From Rugamonas rivuli (lineage in GTDB: Bacteria; Pseudomonadota; Gammaproteobacteria; Burkholderiales; Burkholderiaceae_D), in contig NZ_WHUF01000004.1 of the NCBI RefSeq assembly GCF_009380165.1, positions 744,001 through 808,000 of the forward strand: a stretch of 64,000 bases of DNA, given 5' to 3'. Below the pieces are notes generated by a model. The model saw only the letters and a program-made list of their open reading frames with translations, searched no databases and was not told where the DNA came from. Positions 44,384 through 52,778 of this stretch are shown here, one piece after another (position 1 is the stretch's first letter; each line of letters opens with the position of its first letter). A program made the translations under genes and the position numbers.

Positions 44384-44677
44384 CTAAGACTTTATTTCCC
44401 ATTGGACTTCACCGTCTTCACCTACGCTCAGAACTTGTACGCTCCTAGCGGCATCCATAGCGGCGTCCAATGTTCCAAAGTGTTGACCAAGCTCGCGGAG
44501 ATCAACCCAGGTTTTCTGAGGCATTTGATCAACTCGGAAGACTTCAATGGCCAAGCATGGGAAACACTCAGTGGAGGTTTGCGCCGCAGTTGGGTACACA
44601 ACAATTCTACCCTGCCTTTCTGCGTCAATCTCAGCCTGTTCACGCATGACTGTACGAACTTGCTTTTGAAAGTTCAT
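44384..44677 (-). CDS. Hypothetical protein
   Basis: 97 residues, MNFQKQVRTVMREQAEIDAE at the N-terminus, then a compact mixed fold with FRVDQMPQKTWVDLRELGQH. No signal peptide or membrane helix. GAGCGAG lies upstream of the ATG. It follows the 238-residue gene after 13 bases on the same strand, so the two may be co-transcribed. No family recognised. Confidence 0.55.
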   Translation of the reverse strand: MNFQKQVRTVMREQAEIDAERQGRIVVYPTAAQTSTECFPCLAIEVFRVDQMPQKTWVDLRELGQHFGTLDAAMDAARSVQVLSVGEDGEVQWEIKS

Positions 44678-44690
44678 AGAATTTTCTCGC

Positions 44691-45407
44691 TCATTTAACT
44701 ACCCACAGTTTGACATTGAACTTGGCCATAAGCCGCTTCTGAATCTCTTTCACCTTATTGTCCGTCGCAATGCACTCTGGACTACGAAGTGAATCTGGCC
44801 CTCTAAATGGACAAGGCTGGGGGGGCAGCCCGTAGTATTCTTCATGGAACTCTGCTTCGGCTTTCCGCGCACGATCTATAATTGCTTGCTTGCGTTTGTC
44901 TCTCCCAACTATCTCCGCATCCCTTTGCGTCCCGCGAGTTCTGACTACAAAGCCGTCAGCGTCTACATCGTCATACCCAACCCAGTCGACAGATCCGACA
45001 TACCTGGCTATAGCACACCGCTCATCAACAACGTTCGTCGCATTGGCGCGTGCACACGGGTCACTACTTCCTCGCACCGACGCAACCGACTCTTGTTTCA
45101 GAAATCGCTGCGCAATCTTTTGCACCTCTCGAACCGGCTGTTGCTTGCACTTGCCGTAGTCGGTAGAGAACCCGTACTTCTGAACAGTGTCAAGGTTCAT
45201 CCTGTTGATGAAAGCAGCCATGTCCTCTCGAGTTTGGAACATCGAAGTTGGATCAGTGCGGCCTTCGTCAATTTCAGTGATCTTGTCTGCCATGGAGCTG
45301 CACATTTCGAGGCTGGCTTGCGTTCCGGTACTGGCTAGTACGGCAGAGGACGCAAATGCGAGGGCTAGTGCAAGTCCCGCGAAGGCTACTGCGGATGTTG
45401 TAGTCAT
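44691..45407 (-). CDS. Secreted Cys-containing hypothetical protein
   Basis: 238 residues. A signal peptide of about 25 residues (AFAGLALALAFASSAVLA) and several Cys in the mature part (MCSSM, KCKQQP, DPCARAN, ERCAIA, QPCPF, PECIA) suggest an exported, disulfide-bonded protein. The C-terminal half is charged and helical (KRKQAIIDRARKAEAEFHEE). No domain recognised. Its place in the island makes it possible accessory cargo. Confidence 0.65.
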   Translation of the reverse strand: MTTTSAVAFAGLALALAFASSAVLASTGTQASLEMCSSMADKITEIDEGRTDPTSMFQTREDMAAFINRMNLDTVQKYGFSTDYGKCKQQPVREVQKIAQRFLKQESVASVRGSSDPCARANATNVVDERCAIARYVGSVDWVGYDDVDADGFVVRTRGTQRDAEIVGRDKRKQAIIDRARKAEAEFHEEYYGLPPQPCPFRGPDSLRSPECIATDNKVKEIQKRLMAKFNVKLWVVK

Positions 45408-45530
45408 AATCTTTAATACATCCCAAAAATGATCTCATACGGCGTAGGGCGGCATCCATGCGATCAGTTACATTAATTTTTATACTAAGACAAGCTATTT
45501 AGACACACACGCGGTCAGCATAAATACTAA

Positions 45531-46319
45531 TTAAGGGCGAATACCAACATGATTCGGTAGGCCGGCAATTAATGCGGAAAGTTGTGGCGAATTAGCTGCC
45601 TGCCGCCGAATCTCCACAAGCACCGTAGGGTGTGGAAGTTTTAAGATTTCTGCGCAAAGATGCGTTGCGAGGGTAGCATTGCCCGCACGATATGCTTGCT
45701 GCCATTTCTCAAGATAAGCCTCAAATGTTACAAAGGCTGATTTTCTTACCCTAGGAAGCTCCCCAGCATTTAATCCAAAAAGATCTCTAGTAAATTTCGC
45801 ACGGGTTTTGGAAAGTGAACCGCCAATCGCGACAAAAAAACCAGTATCAAAGTCAAGCTTTAAAAAATCAAGAGGGTCTTCAGTCCGCAAATTAATGAGC
45901 GCGTGTATCCCGCTAGGTGGCAATTTACCTATGGGATATGATCGATCAAATTCAATTAAACTGCCTTTTTTATCTATAACAGCGTATTTGTCACTCTTGC
46001 AATCCTGATTGCATATCGTGCAAGCGTACAGATAATTTTCCCAATCAAAGCACCGTTCAGGATAATGTCGCTTTGGAAGAATATGTTCTATATCGCGAAA
46101 TCTATCACGCTCACAATAATAACAAGAATCCCCACTAGGTGCGGATTCAGCAAGCTTCGAACGAATTTCTTTCCAAGCTGCATTTTTCTTATTTTTGAAA
46201 GAGGCAGTCGCGACTGTGTACTGATCCGCCCTATTAGCTTTTACGTCTACTTTTACTTGCAAAGCCGTTAGCACAGCAGCAGTCTTATTTGTTAATGGCG
46301 CACAAATGTGTCTCAACAT
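45531..46319 (-). CDS. HNH endonuclease, PtuB-like partner of the adjacent ATPase
   Basis: 262 residues. The zinc/HNH core runs from SCYYCER (Cys66, Cys69) through RDIEHILPKRHYPERC (His79) to DWENYLYACTICNQDCKSDK (Asn95, Cys100, Cys103, Asn104). The N-terminal 60 residues are helical and charged; the rest, 150 residues, is of no clear family. It starts nine bases after the ATPase stop, so the two are one operon. ATPase then HNH is the order of the Septu anti-phage system (PtuA, PtuB). Proposed role: DNA cleavage upon infection, controlled by the ATPase. Another ATPase/HNH family is the alternative. Confidence 0.82.
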   Translation of the reverse strand: MLRHICAPLTNKTAAVLTALQVKVDVKANRADQYTVATASFKNKKNAAWKEIRSKLAESAPSGDSCYYCERDRFRDIEHILPKRHYPERCFDWENYLYACTICNQDCKSDKYAVIDKKGSLIEFDRSYPIGKLPPSGIHALINLRTEDPLDFLKLDFDTGFFVAIGGSLSKTRAKFTRDLFGLNAGELPRVRKSAFVTFEAYLEKWQQAYRAGNATLATHLCAEILKLPHPTVLVEIRRQAANSPQLSALIAGLPNHVGIRP

Positions 46320-46328
46320 TGCGGCACC

Positions 46329-47639
46329 TTAGAATGAACCAGCTTGCGCAGGAAATGCAATACGCAACTGCTTGCGTTCAGCTTCTTCGGTGGAGGTAAG
46401 GCGTTCCTCAAGAGCTTTTAGGTTCAACTCCGCCAATCGATTAATTTTGTGTTCACCTTCCAACGACCGAATAACATCCGTGCCAAATAGCTCTGTTGAA
46501 TAAGCGTCTATAACATCACCATAGACCAACCGGTTTAGTTCCACGTCATCCACTCGCCTAAAGCTATCAGTCGACCCTGGGGCAGGCAATTTCCATATAC
46601 TTCCTTTTAGCTCACCGCCTTTGTCGACTGCCCGGCAAACAATCGGAGAGTGTGTAGTCACCAGAAATTGAACGTGCGGGAAACATTTCGTTAGCCAGTG
46701 TCCAATATCTCGTTGCCAAGTCGGGTGAAGATGTGCATCAACCTCATCAATCATGACGACACCTGGAGCTAGAATTGATCCAGATTCGGCATCAATAGCA
46801 CTTAACATCCTTGCTGAGCCATAAAGTTCTACCATCTGACGGATGAGTTCTAGCACTAAACTAAGAGCTGATCTATACCCATCGCTAAGTTGATCTAAGG
46901 GAATATCAAAACCGTTTCCATCGGATACCTCGACGTTATCGCCACTAATCGAAGATATTGTTGCATTGTGAGGTAAGAAGTGACTAGCGTTCAAGAAGCT
47001 GCTTACCGCAGCTAACAGCGCCATCTTTTCACTGACAAGACCATTTTTCTCATCCTGCAGGCCCAGAAGAAATAGTGAACTAAGCCACCCCATCGCATCA
47101 GTTAACGCGACATCCTCTCCAAGTGCCGTTAAGTGCGGGGCAAGTCGCTTATTCGTAACGAAAAGCCGGTCATACTTATTATCGCCACCGGTAAACCGCC
47201 TAAATGGTCCAAAGGAAGCTGAGAACCATCCGGCTCCCCCCCCCCAAATAGTTCGCTGAAATCCATTTCCCGAGAATTTGACCTCGACATTTTTAATTGG
47301 CATATCTGAGGGAATTTCAAGATTGGCTTGCACGGTGATCAACCGCCCTCGACGTGCGCCAGAGCCAGTAACATCGTCAAAAATAGCGTCACCAGAAACT
47401 TGCGCTTCAATTGTCGCCTTTGATTGATCAGCCCTCATCCACCTATTGAAATCCTGCCGCGAGGCATATGCTTCCTTTTCCCCCATTAGCACCAAGGCAA
47501 AGGCTCTCACCAAAGAGGACTTCCCAGAGCCGTTGGAACCTAATATCACATGCCAACCTGCTTCCTCTCCTGCTTTGAAGTCCATCTGAACATTAGAGAT
47601 TGATCGGACATTGTCCACAACAAAACGGCGCAAGTACAT
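46329..47639 (-). CDS. AAA/ABC-type ATPase, PtuA-like (Septu-like defence)
   Basis: 436 residues from the ATG at 47639, chosen for AAAGGG upstream; 18 more codons are open before it. MYLRRFVVDNVRSISNVQMD starts a RecF/SMC-like ATPase: Walker A LGSNGSGKSS (Lys40), an ABC-like signature LDQLSDGYRSALSL near 253, Walker B VVMIDEVDAHLHPTW near 295, and the switch His in FLVTTHSPIV near 324. This matches the AAA_21-type ATPases of Septu and related systems. It contains a G9 tract on the coding strand (47236-47244). It is followed by the HNH gene and diverges from a serine recombinase gene. Confidence 0.88.
   Translation of the reverse strand: MYLRRFVVDNVRSISNVQMDFKAGEEAGWHVILGSNGSGKSSLVRAFALVLMGEKEAYASRQDFNRWMRADQSKATIEAQVSGDAIFDDVTGSGARRGRLITVQANLEIPSDMPIKNVEVKFSGNGFQRTIWGGGAGWFSASFGPFRRFTGGDNKYDRLFVTNKRLAPHLTALGEDVALTDAMGWLSSLFLLGLQDEKNGLVSEKMALLAAVSSFLNASHFLPHNATISSISGDNVEVSDGNGFDIPLDQLSDGYRSALSLVLELIRQMVELYGSARMLSAIDAESGSILAPGVVMIDEVDAHLHPTWQRDIGHWLTKCFPHVQFLVTTHSPIVCRAVDKGGELKGSIWKLPAPGSTDSFRRVDDVELNRLVYGDVIDAYSTELFGTDVIRSLEGEHKINRLAELNLKALEERLTSTEEAERKQLRIAFPAQAGSF
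47236..47244 (-). repeat. Nine-base homopolymer G tract (coding strand) inside the ATPase gene
   Basis: Nine C on the plus strand, encoding the GGGAG part of TIWGGGAGWF near residue 133. The frame is intact at this length; a one-base slip would truncate the ATPase. Confidence 0.95.
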
Positions 47640-47986
47640 CGGATTACCCTTTGGGAAAAGCAACAGGTAGAGATCGAGCATTCTGCCCGACAAATGTTGT
47701 CATTGTAAGGACTATTACGGCCTGTATCCACTTCTTTGCACAAGGGCATGCCCGCATGTTCATCTAGGCGTTGACACTGGCGCCCAATACATCCACACAT
47801 CGAGATCGAGGCGCAGCAATAAATGATACCGCCGAGGAACCAAATCTAAGCATCTGTACCTATCACTGAAGCAGGGTCAAGTGATGTGCCGCTTCATCCC
47901 ACCCAAAAACTATCAAAACGGCACTTCATTCTAGAGCCTATTGATAATTTCACCACTTCTAAAACCTATTGATAAAAAGGAACACT
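47640..47986. other. Divergent intergenic region between the Septu-like operon and the serine recombinase
   Basis: 347 bases with no convincing gene. It contains the palindrome GGGCATGCCC near 47745 and a direct repeat CCTATTGATAA at 47937-47947 and 47965-47975 (period 28 bases), just before the recombinase ribosome site. These could be recombinase or regulator sites. No clear promoter could be fixed. Confidence 0.4.
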
Positions 47987-48553
47987 ATGACAACATACGG
48001 CTATGCACGTACCTCGACCGTTGAACAGGTCGCGGGTCTTGCAGATCAAATCTCGAAGCTGAAGGGCGCCGGCTGCACAGATCAGACGATCTACCAAGAA
48101 CAGATCAGCAGCGTCAAAATGGAGCAGCGTGTTGAATTCGCCAAGCTGCTATCCGTGCTCAAGGCGGGCGACGTTCTTGTCTTCAGCAGCTTGTCCCGCG
48201 CCGCGCGCTCGATGGTCCACATGGTCGAGATCGAAGCAAAGGTGGCGCGTGCTGGCGCAACCATCCGTATCCTTGACCTGGCGATTGATACGGCCACGCC
48301 ATCAGGACGACTGACGTTCAACTTGTTCGCGTCTATCGCTCAGTTCGAACGAGAAAATATGCTGGAGCGACAGAAGGTAGGGATTGCCGCCGCAAAGCAG
48401 CGAGGAGCCTATACAGGGCGTGCACCAACTGCGCAGGCTAAGGGCGCAAGGGTGCAAGCGCTGGTTGCCAAAGGCCTTACTAAGCAGGAAATTGCAGATG
48501 CCTGCGCAATTGGAATAGCATCTGTCTACCGGATCTTAAAAGCGAATACTTGA
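47987..48553 (+). CDS. Serine recombinase / resolvase
   Basis: 188 residues. The N-terminal catalytic domain starts TTYGYARTSTVEQVAGLADQ, with the nucleophile Ser in YARTST. It continues with FSSLSRAARSMVHM (the conserved SRLxR-like region), FASIAQFERENMLERQKVGI (long helix E) and ends in a small helix-turn-helix (LTKQEIADACAIGIASVYRI). It resembles Tn3-type resolvases/invertases. AAAGGA precedes the ATG. It could resolve or invert DNA using the repeats just upstream. Confidence 0.92.
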   Translation: MTTYGYARTSTVEQVAGLADQISKLKGAGCTDQTIYQEQISSVKMEQRVEFAKLLSVLKAGDVLVFSSLSRAARSMVHMVEIEAKVARAGATIRILDLAIDTATPSGRLTFNLFASIAQFERENMLERQKVGIAAAKQRGAYTGRAPTAQAKGARVQALVAKGLTKQEIADACAIGIASVYRILKANT

Positions 48554-48557
48554 GCGG

Positions 48558-48764
48558 ATGTCCAATCGAAAATTCACCAACGACAGCAGGGCTTACGCGA
48601 TTCACCGTATGACGTTAGCGATTGATCGCATGATAGCCGCAGAAACAGCTGAGGCCCAGAGGCAGGCCGCTCAATGGGCGGCCGCTTGGGGTGTCGTCGG
48701 CGGTAGTACCGTGCCACGGACGATGAAACTCAGGCTGCGGCCTACGCCGTCAGGGCACAGCTAA
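48558..48764 (+). CDS. Small hypothetical protein downstream of the recombinase
   Basis: 68 residues, MSNRKFTNDSRAYAIHRMTL, then an Ala/Gln-rich helix (AAETAEAQRQAAQWAAAWGV). It begins four bases after the recombinase stop and its end overlaps the opposite-strand regulator gene by 15 bases. No family recognised; coding status is supported only by position and a helix-like pattern. Confidence 0.4.
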   Translation: MSNRKFTNDSRAYAIHRMTLAIDRMIAAETAEAQRQAAQWAAAWGVVGGSTVPRTMKLRLRPTPSGHS

Positions 48765-49055
48765 TTCTTCGGCAAACTGAAGCAACTTCCTTTTATCGTC
48801 TTGCTGTATCCGGTGGAACAAAACCACTAGACGGGCCTCGTCTTCATTGGGGGCATAGAAGTACGTCAGTGGCAAGCCTAAAACACTCCCAATCCGCTCC
48901 ATCAACTCTACCCCAGGCACGCGTGTGCCGCGTTCATAGCGGTTCATCCTGGCGCTCGCACTCTCAACCTCAAGACCAGCCTGAAGGCCAAGCTGCTCTT
49001 GCGACAGGCCGCTTTTGAGACGCGCTTCTTTTAGACGATCGCCCAGTACAGACAT
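48750..49055 (-). CDS. XRE-family transcriptional regulator
   Basis: 101 residues. The N-terminal 65 residues form a lambda-repressor-like helix-turn-helix: GDRLKEARLKSGLSQEQLGL then RMNRYERGTRVPGVELMERI. The C-terminus (FHRIQQDDKRKLLQFAEEL) is short and helical, probably for dimerisation. It likely regulates island genes, but no operator was identified. Confidence 0.88.
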   Translation of the reverse strand: MSVLGDRLKEARLKSGLSQEQLGLQAGLEVESASARMNRYERGTRVPGVELMERIGSVLGLPLTYFYAPNEDEARLVVLFHRIQQDDKRKLLQFAEELAVP

Positions 49056-49202
49056 CCTTCTCGCCCCGTTCCGAAAGAGAAAGATAGTCCATGTTTAAGC
49101 TTGCCCTCATGCTACCAAATTGGTAGGATTTCATTGCCAAAAATAAATCTACGCCACTGATTCATATCTGCGGCATCAACCATCCCTGTAAGAAGGAAAC
49201 CC

Positions 49203-50120
49203 ATGCATATCAAACTTCCCTCAAAAATCAACGTCATGGCTGTGTCGGCGCTAGCAATAGCCGTTCTAAACGGATGCGGCGAAAAAATAGACGGACGACA
49301 AACAGAAATAAACCAAGGACTGATCTATAAATTACATTCCGACACCCCGTTCAGCGGCAAGATATCCAACTATAACCCGACGAAACTTGGTTTCATGGTC
49401 CACGGCAACTGTAACGTCGAAGTCGCTCAGGGCATCTTGGATGGGCCAGCCGAGTGCTTAACCGATAGCGGGGCTAAGCTTGCCGACTTCGCCTACAAGA
49501 ATGGAAAACAAAATGGCGAGATAAAAATTTGGGATGAAAATACAAAGAATTTAATCGTGAAATTTCACGTTTTAGACGGATACAAAGATGGAATTGAGGA
49601 GTACTACAACCCCGAAAACAATAAACTTGTAAGACAAACTAACTGGTCTAAAAACTCAAAGAACGGGTCTGAGAAAGTTTGGGATATTACTGGTGAAATA
49701 TTGTTAACCAATTTAACCTGGAAAGACGAAAAGAAAACTGGCTTTGTAAAATCCGGTGAACGGGAAAACAACTACATTGACGGTGACGAAAAAGGAACTC
49801 AACGTCGCTACACTTTAATAGACGGCGACTACGATTCCCAGAAGAAATATATCGCACAAACTGCGGTGGCAAATTTGTATAAAGCGGACTACTTCGTTGG
49901 CTTACTTGATGATGGAAAATACAAAGTTATAGACTTAGAGGATGAACACAAAAAATCGCTAGATGCCGAGAAAAAACAATACGAAGACATAAAAGCTGCA
50001 ACCGCTCAATCTGCATGTGTCGACAAAAAGACTACCGATTATCACATGGAGAAAGGTGAAACTGCTTTTATTTCTAACGATATGATTCAGGACTGGAGAG
50101 AAGAATGTAAGTCTAGATAG
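49203..50120 (+). CDS. Lipoprotein with YwqK/MORN-like repeats
   Basis: 305 residues. The lipobox-like AIAVLNGCGEK puts Cys25 as the lipid-modified residue. The mature part has MORN-like repeats with the rhythm YKNGKQNGEIKIWDENTKN, LDGYKDGIEEYYNPENNKLV and WKDEKKTGFVKSGE, as in the YwqK family that is sometimes annotated as antitoxin. A charged helix and two Cys near the C-terminus follow. The gene is AT-rich compared with the chromosome. It may be cargo with a surface or immunity-like role; this is a guess. Confidence 0.75.
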   Translation: MHIKLPSKINVMAVSALAIAVLNGCGEKIDGRQTEINQGLIYKLHSDTPFSGKISNYNPTKLGFMVHGNCNVEVAQGILDGPAECLTDSGAKLADFAYKNGKQNGEIKIWDENTKNLIVKFHVLDGYKDGIEEYYNPENNKLVRQTNWSKNSKNGSEKVWDITGEILLTNLTWKDEKKTGFVKSGERENNYIDGDEKGTQRRYTLIDGDYDSQKKYIAQTAVANLYKADYFVGLLDDGKYKVIDLEDEHKKSLDAEKKQYEDIKAATAQSACVDKKTTDYHMEKGETAFISNDMIQDWREECKSR

Positions 50121-50125
50121 GGAAA

Positions 50126-50157
50126 AAGCCCTCTCACCTTTGGGAGTGAGAGGGCTT
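50126..50157. terminator. Bidirectional terminator-like hairpin
   Basis: AAGCCCTCTCAC pairs perfectly with GTGAGAGGGCTT around an eight-base loop. It lies between the convergent lipoprotein and Gp2-like genes. There is an A5 run on its left side, but no T-run of note on the right. Confidence 0.8.
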
Positions 50158-50161
50158 GAAC

Positions 50162-51253
50162 TCAACTATCGCCATTACGCTTTTTACGAGGGCGACCGGC
50201 GCGTGTTCTACTCAAAGACATGCTCTCCCCCTTACCGCAAGTTCTAGTACCTTTTGCTGGCTTTTCTTTTAAGTACTGATCTGGTTTAAAGAAATACCGC
50301 AAAATGGTGTTCAAATTTTTCCGTTTGTCTTGTTCGAAATGAGAAACCATCCCGATGCCAAGTAAACCATTTTTGGCAAAATATCGTTTTTTAAAGTTAC
50401 TAACATAGAAGACGCCATCGCCTTGAGTCAGTGAAATCCAATACTGTCCCATCATTAGGCCACGGTAAATATCCCTTTGGGTGTTGGAACCGTTCATAAA
50501 AATCAATAAATGATAATGGTACCCTTTTAATTCACCATATTCCAGCTTCCAAACATATCCAACTACGTCACTAAATATATTGTTAGAACGCTTTGCATTT
50601 AGAAACTTCAACAAGAGTTTCTTTGTTTTTTCAATACTCACCTCCTCTTTACCTAGCACACCTTGTTGCTTAAACCCCAAGTCCAAACGCACTACCAGAA
50701 GCTTAGAGTATTTCTCAAAAAGATCATCAACGTAATTCCTTGTACTATCATACGACTTTTTAAAATTTTCTTTCCATTTCCTGTATTTATCTTTGAATTC
50801 AGCGGAATTTCTAATGTTTTTTATATTAATAACCAGATCATCAAAAAGCAAAAAACTAGGATTAGGATTACCGTAATTATCTGAAAAACTGCTTGACGAA
50901 AACCTGTAATCAATTCCAATCCCAGGAGTTTGTTTTATGGCATCATAAAACAATGTAGTTTTTGGGCCATAGAAATAATTCGGATTGTATTTATCGAGAA
51001 AACCATTCATCATTGAATAGCATTCAGGTATTTCCAGCATTACCTTAGACGTCATATCCTCAGGAAACGCTACGACTGTGACGAATTCTTCGATATGAGC
51101 AGTGTTTAATTCTTGCTGTATATCTATTTCTTTTATTAAATTACCTTTTGCATCTTGGGTTATGCAGTAGCTTACTTCCTCATCGCTATCAGAGAAAATT
51201 TCCTCAACAGTTAATTCGTGATTATCCAGTAATTTAATTCTCAGCTTGGTCAT
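50162..51253 (-). CDS. Inovirus Gp2 / YagK-YfjJ-type replication-like protein
   Basis: 363 residues. The core resembles the inovirus Gp2/YagK family: LLVVRLDLGFKQQG, then VVGYVWKLEYGELKGYHYHL with the HxH pair, GQYWISLTQGDGVFYV, and the C-terminal KGTRTCGKGESM with a basic tail (RAGRPRKKRNGD). Such proteins are rolling-circle-initiator-like and occur in filamentous phages and P4-like islands. It is AT-rich. It lies downstream of alpA on the same strand. A role in replication of the excised element is inferred. Confidence 0.72.
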   Translation of the reverse strand: MTKLRIKLLDNHELTVEEIFSDSDEEVSYCITQDAKGNLIKEIDIQQELNTAHIEEFVTVVAFPEDMTSKVMLEIPECYSMMNGFLDKYNPNYFYGPKTTLFYDAIKQTPGIGIDYRFSSSSFSDNYGNPNPSFLLFDDLVINIKNIRNSAEFKDKYRKWKENFKKSYDSTRNYVDDLFEKYSKLLVVRLDLGFKQQGVLGKEEVSIEKTKKLLLKFLNAKRSNNIFSDVVGYVWKLEYGELKGYHYHLLIFMNGSNTQRDIYRGLMMGQYWISLTQGDGVFYVSNFKKRYFAKNGLLGIGMVSHFEQDKRKNLNTILRYFFKPDQYLKEKPAKGTRTCGKGESMSLSRTRAGRPRKKRNGDS

Positions 51254-51320
51254 ATTCTTGAGGCCTATTATTAAATCTTTCTTTTATAGCATTTATACCA
51301 GAAGTAGAAATCCAAAAAAA

Positions 51321-51374
51321 CACCACCTGGGCCTATCGCTATAGAAAAATAGTTAGGCCAGAGGTGGTGATTTT
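51321..51374. terminator. Long imperfect hairpin, terminator-like on both strands
   Basis: CACCACCT pairs with AGGTGGTG and the inner GGCCTA with TAGGCC. An A7 run precedes it and a T5 run follows. It sits between alpA and the Gp2-like gene, so alpA transcripts could end here in part. Confidence 0.7.
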
Positions 51375-51455
51375 TAACGACGCTAAAACGAAGTTACGCG
51401 GCGTTCCAGATTTTTTCAGATCTACATTACTGACCTGTGGCGTGCGACAATTGCG

Positions 51456-51680
51456 CTAGACGCGATTCATTTGCATGCGATTCAGTAGCCAAGCATCAAT
51501 TTCTGCTTCAACCCAACCAACCGCTTTAGGGCCTAATTGAATAGCACGAGGGAACGACGGATCGAAGCGCGGCGAGCTGACAGATAGTCGATCATAGATT
51601 GACGAGCGAGAGAGGCCAGTGCGCTCCTCCAGCTGCTTGCGGCGAATAATTCTGAGTGGGAACTTAGGCGGTGCAGTCAT
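51456..51680 (-). CDS. alpA: AlpA-family phage/island regulator
   Basis: 74 residues, the standard AlpA length. PLRIIRRKQLEERTGLSRSS followed by IYDRL is the family's MerR-like helix-turn-helix, and FPRAIQLGPKAVGWVEAEID ends it with the usual GWVEAEIDAWL. In P4-like elements AlpA activates the integrase or excision functions. It lies between an unknown gene upstream and the Gp2-like gene downstream, all on the same strand. Confidence 0.92.
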   Translation of the reverse strand: MTAPPKFPLRIIRRKQLEERTGLSRSSIYDRLSVSSPRFDPSFPRAIQLGPKAVGWVEAEIDAWLLNRMQMNRV

Positions 51681-51761
51681 GTTTGCCTCCTTTCGGCATG
51701 AAGAACATGAACGCAGTGTGCCGCATGCGGCGGCTGGGTAATAGCGCGAAGGCTCAATGAG

Positions 51762-52778
51762 CTATTTCGCTTTGCTACTCGGTCGGCCTCTAGGCGCATA
51801 GTCCGGACGAATGATCACAGAAGCAATTTCTGCGGGCGATTTTGCCCAACCATACGTTCCTTCAAACCACTCCGTCACGGTCTCAGTGTCTTTCACTGTG
51901 AACTGAACACCGGGCAGGGGTTTCCAATGAAAGGTTGCCCCGAGTATGAGCGCGCTCATCTGCTCTGCAACTATCCTTAAGGCTCCGTCATCGTCGCGTT
52001 CGATAGTAACGTTGCTGGCGATCACTTGAGCGCCGAACCCTGCGGCACGTTTAGAAAACCTGAATTCCGTTTTCAGCGTTTGAAAGATAGCGTCGCCTTG
52101 CGGCCGAAGGAAGCCCGGCGAACTGAACTGCGCCCATACGCGGCAAAAAAGAGTGTACAGACATTGAAGCTTCCGCGACGTATGTGGCTGTACGTCTAAC
52201 TGAGGAAAATCGTTTGGTTGCGAAAGCTGGTATTCACCCGAGTCCACTATCCGTGCCAGATCTAGACGGCTAAGCAGCAGATCATTGACGTCAATTTTGA
52301 ACTTCTGAGGATTTCTGATCTCGCTAGGAACATTCACATTCAGTCCGGGACGATACGTTGCAAAACACCTGTGAAACACATCGGTACTCTTATGGGCCAA
52401 TAACATGCCTGGCCAAGTTGGAGGCACAACCGCTTCCAGTATCTCTACCTCTCCCGACGTAGTACAGAGCCGACCGGCTTGCACAAAAGTTCCCCAAACA
52501 AAAACTTGGCTAACAGCAAGTAGGGTTAAAGCTTCCTCAGGAAGAACCAGGAATTCAATATCTGATTGGCGAAATGGTTTGGGCTTTTCACCCTCATTTG
52601 TCAACACCAGATTTCGATGCACCTCGGAATATCCTGCATTGTAAGCATCAAGATGATCAGGTACTCGCACCAGCAACTTCAGTTCACCAAGAATCCCTTT
52701 ATTGATCAACTTGTATGGCTCGCAAGCCAACAACCTCGCAGCTTCTACAATGGTGTAGACCCCGTTTGTAAGCTCCAT
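51762..52778 (-). CDS. Hypothetical island protein, possible N-terminal helix-turn-helix
   Basis: 338 residues. The beginning MELTNGVYTIVEAARLLACE resembles the first helices of an excisionase/MerR-type domain. The rest has no recognised family; it contains FVWGTFVQAGRLCTTSGEV and a C-terminal WFEGTYGWAKSPAEIA. It is followed by alpA after 81 bases on the same strand. It may be a regulator or replication-associated protein of the element. Confidence 0.65.
   Translation of the reverse strand: MELTNGVYTIVEAARLLACEPYKLINKGILGELKLLVRVPDHLDAYNAGYSEVHRNLVLTNEGEKPKPFRQSDIEFLVLPEEALTLLAVSQVFVWGTFVQAGRLCTTSGEVEILEAVVPPTWPGMLLAHKSTDVFHRCFATYRPGLNVNVPSEIRNPQKFKIDVNDLLLSRLDLARIVDSGEYQLSQPNDFPQLDVQPHTSRKLQCLYTLFCRVWAQFSSPGFLRPQGDAIFQTLKTEFRFSKRAAGFGAQVIASNVTIERDDDGALRIVAEQMSALILGATFHWKPLPGVQFTVKDTETVTEWFEGTYGWAKSPAEIASVIIRPDYAPRGRPSSKAK

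Noticed and set aside
45531..47639. Retron (reverse transcriptase plus Septu effectors)
   Set aside because: No reverse transcriptase motif (YxDD) was found on the island and no msr/msd-like structure was evident.
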